Origin: Limnobacter thiooxidans
Lineage (GTDB): Bacteria; Pseudomonadota; Gammaproteobacteria; Burkholderiales; Burkholderiaceae_B
Length of the DNA stretch: 64,000 nucleotides
Direction: 5' to 3'
NCBI RefSeq assembly: GCF_036323495.1
Contig: NZ_AP028947.1
Coordinates: 1,550,001 to 1,614,000, forward strand
The stretch's first letter is position 1. The number at the start of each line of letters is the position of its first letter. Below the pieces are notes generated by a model. That model had not been told where the DNA came from and did not search any database. It saw nothing but the letters and a program-made list of their open reading frames with translations. Of this stretch, positions 16,696-22,861 are shown piece after piece. The position numbers were made by a program, and so were the translations under genes.

Positions 16696-16812
16696 ATGCA
16701 GCGCATTTTACACCGCCATGGCCAAAACTGTTAACGCGTATCCCTGTGCCTTTGAATTTTTACGTTTTTAACCCTGCGAGTTTTGCAAAAAGTCAAAATT
16801 AAAAAACGAGCT

Positions 16813-16825
16813 AATCAATAAATAT
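16813..16825 (+). promoter_or_regulatory. Possible IHF site upstream of the sigma-54 promoter
   Basis: AATCAATAAATAT matches the IHF consensus WATCAANNNNTTR with one mismatch, in the AT-rich 80 bases upstream of the -24/-12 element, the usual place for IHF-assisted looping to a sigma-54 activator. Low-specificity motif. Confidence 0.3.
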
Positions 16826-16860
16826 TTATATAAATCAGTATCTTAAGAATTTTGCTTCAT

Positions 16861-16876
16861 TGGCATGCACACTGCA
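16861..16876 (+). promoter_or_regulatory. Sigma-54 (-24/-12) promoter of the ECF sigma gene
   Basis: TGGCATGCACACTGCAA has the invariant GG and GC separated by exactly 10 bases and differs from TGGCACG-N4-TTGCA at two less critical positions. The predicted start, about 16887, leaves a 28-base leader to the ATG at 16915. The rest of the 361-base gap from 16554 holds the terminator, the tRNA and an AT-rich stretch. Confidence 0.7.
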
Positions 16877-16914
16877 ACTAGCTTGGTGTCAACCACCAGG
16901 AAACGAGGCAGATC

Positions 16915-17517
16915 ATGACGCAGCACAACCCCTTACAAGCCATTGAAATCAATGTTCAATTCAGTGACGACACTGTTTCTCCACTTACATCCGAACAACT
17001 CAGCTCCCTGGAATTGTTGCTGAAAAGCCAGCAATCCCGTTTGACCCATTTCATACGCAAACACCTTCGTCGTGAAGATTACGTGGACGATCTGATTCAG
17101 CAAACCCACATGGCTGCATTCAGAAACTGGGCACGTTTTCGTGGCGAATCCAAACCCGAAACATGGCTGTTCGGAATTGCATTGAATCTGGTCAAGAACT
17201 TCCGTTATCGCGACACCAGCTACCGTTACCAATGTGAAGACTTCGATGAACAGGTCAGCATGATTGCCGCTGATCCATTTTGTGAACCTGAAGAATCACT
17301 GATGCGTCAGGAACGCATGGAATCACTGAAAATGGCCATTGGCCACTTGCCCAGCAAAATGCAAACCGTGGTTCAACTCGTGTTGCTTGACGGGTTTACC
17401 TATCAGGACGCAGCGCTTGAACTCGATTTGCCAATCGGTACCGTACGTTCACGCCTGTCCCGCGCGCGTGACATGCTGCGAGTTGAAGTACTGGGGCAAA
17501 CAGAAATTTCGCATTAA
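16915..17517 (+). CDS. ECF sigma factor, HrpL-like
   Basis: 200-residue sigma-70 family protein with only regions 2 and 4. Region 2 spans about residues 36-100 (HFIRKHL, VDDLIQQTHMAAFRNWARFRG, TWLFGIALNLVKN) and region 4 about 135-190 (LPSKMQTVVQLVLLDGFTY, then LDLPIGTVRSRLSRAR). No anti-sigma gene is adjacent. A sigma-54 promoter in front, a sigma-54 activator gene behind and an hrp-box promoter further on mirror the HrpR/S-HrpL cascade, so I read this as an HrpL-like (ECF32-type) sigma factor. It is similar to the second ECF protein encoded at 20033-20608. The family is certain, the HrpL role is inference. Confidence 0.85.
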   Translation: MTQHNPLQAIEINVQFSDDTVSPLTSEQLSSLELLLKSQQSRLTHFIRKHLRREDYVDDLIQQTHMAAFRNWARFRGESKPETWLFGIALNLVKNFRYRDTSYRYQCEDFDEQVSMIAADPFCEPEESLMRQERMESLKMAIGHLPSKMQTVVQLVLLDGFTYQDAALELDLPIGTVRSRLSRARDMLRVEVLGQTEISH

Positions 17518-17625
17518 TGACCTCCAGCAAAACCGACCCATTCGGTGGGACTAATTCAAAGAGGTGATACGGGTTGTGGGTCAACGCTTCACAATGTCAT
17601 TTGACGATTCTGAGCTTGATAACCC

Positions 17626-18960
17626 ATGACCGAACTCACCTTGTGCATTGAATCCGAGGAGCTCAAAAGCCGTTTGCGGGCAGCCGCCATGTTGATGCAG
17701 GCCAGCGTTCATGAATTGTCTCTGACCGAATTGCTGAGCCGGCGCACATTGCCTAGCCACTGGATACTTCTTGACCATGGTCTTGAGGCAATCACTGCCT
17801 TGGTTGAGCGATTCAAAGAATTGGGTCGACACCCGGAAAGCCAGATCATTCGCTTTATTGACAGTCCCTGGCAAGACTACATCTATCACGACATTCCAAT
17901 TTTTGCGTCAATTGTTCGTCCCGCTGATCCACTAAGCGCAGCGCAGATACTGGGAAGATTAAGCCGCACGAAACCCCTGAGGTTTGGACTTAAAGCCACA
18001 GCCGCAGACCTGAACGGCCCTTATGCTACCGAGTTTGTTCGCTCACCACCCATGAAGCATGCAGTGTCTCAATTGCACTTGCTCAAACAATTACCCGTGG
18101 ACACGGTTCTGCTGGGCCCAACAGGAGCAGGCAAAGACACTGCAGCACGTTGGCTGCATTCACAGTCTGGTCTGAAAGGTGAATTCATTCATGTGAATTG
18201 TGCCGCCTTGCCTGAACAGCTTTTTGAAGCCGAGCTGTTTGGTGTCATGGCCGGTGCATTCACCGGCGCTCAGAAAGACAGACCAGGCAAGCTGGAGCAA
18301 GCCAACAACGGCACCTTGTACCTGGATGAAATCGACAGTTTGCCCCTATCATCTCAGGCCAAGTTGCTCAATGCACTTCAATACCGGGGTGCATCCCGCC
18401 TTGGCGGCCACGCCTTTTACCAGTCCAGCTTCAGGGTGATAGCCTCGACCAAGGCCAGTTTTCCCGAGTTGGTCAGGCAAAACCGCTTCAGGGAAGACCT
18501 TCATTTTCGCCTCAGTGTGTCTCAGGTCAAAATTCCGGCCTTGGCTGAAAGGCTCGAAGACATTGTTCCCCTTTATCAACATTTCCTGGCGCAGGTCGCA
18601 ACACAATTCAAGCTGGAAGTACCCGCACTGGGCACCGAGGAAATGGATGAACTGCTCAGCAGACCCTGGCAAGGCAATGTCCGTGAGCTGCATGCCGTGG
18701 CCCAGCGCCATGTGATTGGTCTGGGCTCACCTTGTGACAGCCAGGAGCAAGGTCATGTACATTCCTCAGGACTTAAGCACCGCTTGCTGGCGTTTGAAAA
18801 GGCAGTGTTGTCCCAAGCCTTGCTGGCGCATGGCGGTTGTGCACGAAGCGCCAGTGAAAGTCTGCAGATTCCTTTGCATTCCATGTACTACCGAATGAAA
18901 CGTTTCGATTTGCTGGAGAAGTTCGGGAACCATTCAGAAAACGCTGCCACTCAACTCTAA
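17626..18960 (+). CDS. Sigma-54-dependent transcription activator (bacterial enhancer-binding protein)
   Basis: 444 residues. Residues 1-115 form a poorly conserved N-terminal domain, perhaps a degenerate receiver, with no clear phospho-site. The AAA+ domain has Walker A GPTGAGKD (164-171), the sigma-54 contact loop GAFTGA (210-215), Walker B GTLYLDEID (229-237) and the arginine-finger region FREDLHFRLS (288-297). A Fis-type helix-turn-helix ends the protein (ARSASESLQIPLHSMYYRMKR). It is likely to activate the sigma-54 promoter 0.7 kb upstream, as HrpR/HrpS do for hrpL. The ribosome site is weak. The last 35 bases contain the hrp box of the next gene. Confidence 0.88.
   Translation: MTELTLCIESEELKSRLRAAAMLMQASVHELSLTELLSRRTLPSHWILLDHGLEAITALVERFKELGRHPESQIIRFIDSPWQDYIYHDIPIFASIVRPADPLSAAQILGRLSRTKPLRFGLKATAADLNGPYATEFVRSPPMKHAVSQLHLLKQLPVDTVLLGPTGAGKDTAARWLHSQSGLKGEFIHVNCAALPEQLFEAELFGVMAGAFTGAQKDRPGKLEQANNGTLYLDEIDSLPLSSQAKLLNALQYRGASRLGGHAFYQSSFRVIASTKASFPELVRQNRFREDLHFRLSVSQVKIPALAERLEDIVPLYQHFLAQVATQFKLEVPALGTEEMDELLSRPWQGNVRELHAVAQRHVIGLGSPCDSQEQGHVHSSGLKHRLLAFEKAVLSQALLAHGGCARSASESLQIPLHSMYYRMKRFDLLEKFGNHSENAATQL
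18926..18953 (+). promoter_or_regulatory. Hrp box: perfect HrpL-type promoter
   Basis: GGAACC, 15 bases, CCACTCA: an exact match to the HrpL consensus GGAACC-N15/16-CCACNNA. It lies inside the 3' end of the activator gene and ends 25 bases before the ATG of the 76-residue protein. By chance such a match (10 fixed bases, two spacings) is expected only rarely in a window this size. Confidence 0.75.
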
Positions 18961-18978
18961 CTAACAGGCGACTTTTAT

Positions 18979-19209
18979 ATGAATATTCCAAACAACTTTG
19001 CCAGTGTTCATGCCCTGGTCAATTTGCAATCTTCCCCGGCCAACAACGCATCGCCGGCACAAGCCACATTTCGCAGCGTAATGAGTCAACTTCAATCCAA
19101 ACCGCTCAAGCTTTCGACAAGCCAACTGCATGCGCAAAGTCGCGGTAATGGCGGTTCTCGGTCAGTGTCCCAGCAAGTGTTTCAAGACACTGCCGGTGTG
19201 CTACGTTAA
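18979..19209 (+). CDS. Small Ser/Asn/Gln-rich protein, candidate type III secreted protein
   Basis: 76 residues starting MNIPNNFASV, ATG behind AGGCGA. It carries a single acidic residue (one Asp, near position 70), many Ser, Gln and Asn, and no signal peptide or membrane helix. The N-terminus meets the three empirical rules for type III substrates of Pseudomonas syringae: aliphatic or Pro at positions 3-4 (Ile3, Pro4), no acidic residue in the first 12, and high Ser (9 of the first 50). A perfect hrp box precedes it. It could be a pilin, inner-rod, chaperoned effector or regulator; no homologue is recognised. The gene is real on the strength of promoter, spacing and codon use. Confidence 0.6.
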   Translation: MNIPNNFASVHALVNLQSSPANNASPAQATFRSVMSQLQSKPLKLSTSQLHAQSRGNGGSRSVSQQVFQDTAGVLR

Positions 19210-19229
19210 CCCTTGATGAGCAACCCTGC

Positions 19230-19577
19230 ATGAACACGTGCACGGCTCCTCCCATCGCTGCCAATTGGTATCTGCTTGAGAGTTGCTGTGTGGATGGTTT
19301 GGGTTTGGGACAACTTTGGCAGTCGGGCTCCAGCCCAGTTTTGTTCAAGGCCCAAATTGTGCTCAACAACTACGAAAGTAACTGCTTGCGCGACTGGCTT
19401 TCACAGCGCTGGAAGGCGCGTTCGCTGGAGCGAACAACAATTGCACTTCAACATGATCAACGCTTGATGTTGAATTTACCACTTGAGGCCGCTTCAATTC
19501 AAAAGGCTGTGGAACAGTTTCGCATCTGGCTTTCATCCACGCTCAAAGAGCGTGAGCAGGCGCTTCAGGCCCGATAA
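19230..19577 (+). CDS. Unknown 115-residue protein following the hrp-box gene
   Basis: Begins 20 bases after the previous stop and is probably in the same transcript. The sequence starts MNTCTAPPIAANWYLLESCC, without a signal peptide, has a mixed central part and ends in a long amphipathic helix (AVEQFRIWLSSTLKEREQALQ). An alpha-beta pattern and small size would fit a secretion-system accessory or chaperone, but I recognise no family. The ribosome site is weak (TTGATGAG). Confidence 0.5.
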   Translation: MNTCTAPPIAANWYLLESCCVDGLGLGQLWQSGSSPVLFKAQIVLNNYESNCLRDWLSQRWKARSLERTTIALQHDQRLMLNLPLEAASIQKAVEQFRIWLSSTLKEREQALQAR

Positions 19578-19604
19578 CCGATAAGTTACGAGCTGAACTG
19601 GCGT

Positions 19605-20033
19605 TTAACTGGTTCTATGTTTCAGATAAGTTTGTTTGTAGGCAAATGCCACATGTACAAAACCGTGGAACTGCTTCATCAATTGCTCAGCGTTTGTGTC
19701 CGCGATTTCGATGCAAATTCGTAAACAGTTGTCGTGGTCGGAAATTCCAAGAGAAATACATTCAGGCAGGTCATCGATCAACTCTGAGAACAGTTGTATC
19801 GCCCGTTTCAGTTGTTGCTCTTGAACCTGAAGCGATTTTCCCAGATTAAAAACCCGCGCGCTGATGCGGCAATCTTGCGTAAATCCGCGTTGAATTTCAA
19901 TAGTGAATTGTTCTTCGAAATCGATTCGGTAGGCATCAGACTCTGCGGCGCTTTCAACATCGTGGGTGCTTAGTCCCAACGCATCAAGAATTTTGGCCAA
20001 GGCGCCACCCAAGGGGGCAGTTGTGTCGGTCAT
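19605..20033 (-). CDS. CesT-like type III secretion chaperone
   Basis: 142-residue acidic cytoplasmic protein. An N-terminal helix (ALAKILDALGLSTHDV) is followed by beta strands (YRIDFEEQFTIEIQRG, CRISARVFNLG), a helix (QQLKRAIQLFSELIDDLP), another strand pair (CISLGISDHDNCLRICIEI) and a C-terminal helix (NAEQLMKQFHGFVHVAFAYKQ). That helix-strand order is that of class I type III chaperones (CesT/SycE fold). Its ATG overlaps the stop of the ECF sigma gene (TGATG), showing translational coupling. The effector it would serve is unknown, and the assignment rests on pattern, not on a search. Confidence 0.55.
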   Translation of the reverse strand: MTDTTAPLGGALAKILDALGLSTHDVESAAESDAYRIDFEEQFTIEIQRGFTQDCRISARVFNLGKSLQVQEQQLKRAIQLFSELIDDLPECISLGISDHDNCLRICIEIADTNAEQLMKQFHGFVHVAFAYKQTYLKHRTS

Positions 20034-20608
20034 CAGTCCATGTACAGATCGTAAATTGACTTCAGCTGAGCGCGCGATCTTGAAATGCGTGACCTAACTG
20101 TTCCAATTGGGATGCCCAGAATATCTGCAGCTTTCTGGTAAGAGTTGCCGTGTTGAACCACTAAAATCAGGGTTTCGCGCAAGTCGTTGGGCAATTTGTC
20201 TATCGCAGATTGAAGTTTGATGCTGAATTCGTTTTTCATGCAATGTTGCATGGGGTCAGACCCTTCCGCCTGTTCCAGCTCAAGGTCTTCATCGGAGGTG
20301 AAATGGAATTTGTACTGGGGCGAACGCCTAGCCGTGTTCCGAATGATATTCAAGGCAATGCCGAACAGCCAGGTAGCGCGTTTAGCGTCGCCGCGGAAAC
20401 TGTCCCAGCAGCAATAGGCCTCGATCAAGGTTTGCTGGAAAACATCTTCCACAGCATTTTCGTCGCGGAAATGCTTGATGATGAAATTGCGAAGGCGTTT
20501 TTCCTGCTTGGCCACGAGCAGTTCGAATTCAGAGCGAGTGGCTTCCAATTTCTCCCGAGAACACCGCTGTATCGCAGTGATCTTCATATTGGGTGCAATC
20601 GGTTTCAT
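20033..20608 (-). CDS. Second ECF sigma factor, paralogue of the HrpL-like sigma
   Basis: 191 residues when started at the ATG at 20608, which has AGAGAGG seven bases upstream; the frame is open to 20716 but the extension has no ribosome site. Region 2 (LRNFIIKHFRDENAVEDVFQQT, TWLFGIALNIIRN) and region 4 (LPNDLRETLILVVQHGNSY, ILGIPIGTVRSRISRSR) parallel the factor at 16915, including the shared FRG.K..TWLFGIALN signature. It is co-transcribed with the CesT-like gene and preceded by an hrp-box-like promoter, suggesting that one sigma factor controls the other or that it autoregulates. Confidence 0.85.
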   Translation of the reverse strand: MKPIAPNMKITAIQRCSREKLEATRSEFELLVAKQEKRLRNFIIKHFRDENAVEDVFQQTLIEAYCCWDSFRGDAKRATWLFGIALNIIRNTARRSPQYKFHFTSDEDLELEQAEGSDPMQHCMKNEFSIKLQSAIDKLPNDLRETLILVVQHGNSYQKAADILGIPIGTVRSRISRSRAQLKSIYDLYMD

Positions 20609-20751
20609 ATCGAGCCTCTCTGCTTGAAACGGCAACGGAATCATGGTCGGCCTCGGCGAATTTCTTGGTAACGGCACAGGGTAACAAGGCCGCTGAAATT
20701 GCGCATTTGGTGTCACTAGAGAGGGGGGTGAGGTAGCCTTTCGCTAGGGCA

Positions 20752-20803
20752 AACTGTGAAATCGTGCTAGCTGCTGCATGCCCGTCGTCCCTTCTTCACA
20801 GTT
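20752..20803. other. Inverted repeat in the leader of the second ECF gene
   Basis: AACTGTGAA at 20752-20760 and TTCACAGTT at 20795-20803 form a perfect 9-bp inverted repeat with a 34-base spacer. It lies just downstream of the reverse-strand hrp-box-like promoter, so it could be an RNA hairpin or a repressor site. Confidence 0.4.
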
Positions 20804-20831
20804 GAGTGCAGTCACAATCCACGATGGTTCC
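20803..20831 (-). promoter_or_regulatory. Hrp-box-like promoter of the second ECF/chaperone operon
   Basis: On the reverse strand: GGAACC, 16 bases, GCACTCA. This matches GGAACC-N16-CCACNNA except for the first base of the -10 half. The leader to the ATG at 20608 would be about 190 bases. Confidence 0.55.
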
Positions 20832-20878
20832 AACCCCGGGAAAATTGCCCTCGAAATGTTGGTATCATCAGGCGGTCA

Positions 20879-22858
20879 ATGAACTATCAGGTTGTCATGA
20901 GCCAGTACCAAGAATCATCCATCCGTGTCCTCAAAGGCCTTGAGCCTGTCAAGCAGCGCCCCGGCATGTACACCCGCACCGATTGCCCCTTGCACATCAT
21001 TCAAGAGGTAATTGACAACGCAGCCGACGAGGCCTTGGGTGGTTTTGGTTCACGCATCACGGTAACGGTTCACACGGATGGCAGTGTGTCGGTTCAGGAC
21101 GAAGGCCGCGGTATTCCAATCGGTTTGCATCCGGAAGAAAAAGTGTCAGTGATCGAGCTGGTGTTCACCCGTTTGCATGCAGGCGGCAAGTTCAACAAGG
21201 CCGATGGTGGTGCCTACCGTTTTTCTGGTGGCTTGCACGGCGTGGGTGTTTCAGTGACCAATGCCTTGTCCACTCGCCTCGAGGTCAGTGCCGTGCGCGA
21301 CAAGCAGGTTGGTACGCTGGTGTTTGGTGGCGGCGATGTGGTCGAACCTTTGAAGGTTCGCCCCCAAACCAGCGCCGATCCGAAAAAAGGCACCACCGTG
21401 CGTGTATGGCCTGACCCGCAGTATTTTGATTCACCGGTTTTACCCTTGAATGAAATGGACCGCCTGCTGCGCAGCAAGGCTGTTTTGCTCAAGGGTGTTG
21501 AGGTGGTATTGATCACCGAGAAAACCGGTGAAACCAAGCGCTGGAAATTTGATGATGGCTTGAGCGGTTTTCTCAAGGAAGAGTTGCTGGACCGTGAACT
21601 GGTTGCCCCTATGTTTGCAGGCGACCTCAGTGTTGATGTGTTGCGCGACGAAGGTTTCTCGGAAGGCGAGGGCGCAGCCTGGGCGCTGGCTTTTGTGGCT
21701 GAAGGCGCACCCGTGCGTGAAAGCTATGTGAACCTGATTCCCACATCGGCTGGCGGAACGCATGAATCAGGCTTGCGTGAAGCGGTGTTTCAGGCCATCA
21801 AGGCGTTTTGCGAAATGCACTCGCTGATGCCCAAGGGCATCAAGCTGATGCCCGATGATATTTTCTCCAAGGCCAGCTTTGTGCTGTCGGCCAAGGTGCT
21901 CGACCCCCAGTTTCAGGGGCAGATCAAGGAACGATTGAACAGCCGCGATGCGGTGCGCCTGGTGTCTTGCCTGGTCAAACCTGCATTTGAGTTGTGGTTG
22001 AACCAGCATGTGGAAGATGGCAAGAAAATTGCCGAACTGGCCATCAAGCAGGCTCAAGCCCGTTCTCGTGCTGCGCAGAAAGTTGAAAAGCGTAAAAGCT
22101 CGTCCGTCGCCATTTTGCCGGGCAAGCTAACCGATTGTGAAAGCACTGATGTACTGCTTAATGAGGTGTTTCTGGTGGAGGGCGATTCCGCTGGGGGATC
22201 GGCAAAAATGGGTCGTGACAAGGAATTCCAGGCCGTGCTGCCCCTGCGCGGCAAGGTGTTGAATGCCTGGGAAACTGACAAAGACCGCCTGTTTGCCAAC
22301 CAGGAAATTCACGACATTGCCGTGGCCATAGGTGTGGACCCCCACGGCGTGAACGACAGCCCCGATTTGAGTGGTTTGCGTTATGGCAAAATTTGTATTC
22401 TGTCAGACGCGGACGTGGATGGTTCGCACATTCAGGTGTTGTTGCTGACCCTGTTTTACAAACATTTTCCAGCCCTGATTCGCAGCCAGAACCTGTACGT
22501 AGCCCGCCCACCCTTGTTCAGGGTGGATGTGCCAGCGCAGGGCAAAAAACCGGCACGCAAACTGTATTGCCTGGATGAAGCTGAATTGCATGCGGTGCAG
22601 GACAAACTGGCCAAAGAAGGTGTCAAGGAAGCCGCCATCAAGATTTCCCGGTTCAAGGGGCTGGGCGAAATGAACGCCGAACAACTGTGGGAAACCACCT
22701 TGAACCCGGATACACGCCGCCTTTTGCCGGTGACCTTGGGCAGCATGGATGTAGACCAGACCAACGCCATGATGCACATGCTGATGGGCCGCACGGAAAG
22801 TGGTGCACGTCGTACCTGGCTTGAAGACAAGGGCAATTTGGTGGAAGTGGACATCTGA
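20879..22858 (+). CDS. parE: DNA topoisomerase IV subunit B
   Basis: ATPase subunit of topoisomerase IV, which separates daughter chromosomes. 659 residues; the GHKL ATPase domain has EVIDNAADEAL and the glycine-rich SGGLHGVGVSVTNAL, and the Toprim part has the EGDSAGGSAKMGRD loop and DADVDGSHI metal site. The family start VLKGLEPVKQRPGMY favours ParE over GyrB, as do its length and the C-terminal RRTWLEDKGN. The ATG at 20879 follows AGGCGG; an ATG at 20897 is an alternative. ParC, its partner, is not in the window; the next gene converges. Confidence 0.93.
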   Translation: MNYQVVMSQYQESSIRVLKGLEPVKQRPGMYTRTDCPLHIIQEVIDNAADEALGGFGSRITVTVHTDGSVSVQDEGRGIPIGLHPEEKVSVIELVFTRLHAGGKFNKADGGAYRFSGGLHGVGVSVTNALSTRLEVSAVRDKQVGTLVFGGGDVVEPLKVRPQTSADPKKGTTVRVWPDPQYFDSPVLPLNEMDRLLRSKAVLLKGVEVVLITEKTGETKRWKFDDGLSGFLKEELLDRELVAPMFAGDLSVDVLRDEGFSEGEGAAWALAFVAEGAPVRESYVNLIPTSAGGTHESGLREAVFQAIKAFCEMHSLMPKGIKLMPDDIFSKASFVLSAKVLDPQFQGQIKERLNSRDAVRLVSCLVKPAFELWLNQHVEDGKKIAELAIKQAQARSRAAQKVEKRKSSSVAILPGKLTDCESTDVLLNEVFLVEGDSAGGSAKMGRDKEFQAVLPLRGKVLNAWETDKDRLFANQEIHDIAVAIGVDPHGVNDSPDLSGLRYGKICILSDADVDGSHIQVLLLTLFYKHFPALIRSQNLYVARPPLFRVDVPAQGKKPARKLYCLDEAELHAVQDKLAKEGVKEAAIKISRFKGLGEMNAEQLWETTLNPDTRRLLPVTLGSMDVDQTNAMMHMLMGRTESGARRTWLEDKGNLVEVDI

Positions 22859-22861
22859 TTC

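Noticed and set aside
16554..20878. Genomic island inserted at tRNA-Arg(CCU)
   Set aside because: The tRNA 3' end, where islands integrate, faces the permease and not the sigma genes; no integrase or repeated tRNA 3' segment was seen near 20.8 kb.
20879..22858. Gene could be gyrB
   Set aside because: Length of 659 residues, the missing GyrB insertion and ParE-specific stretches point to topoisomerase IV.
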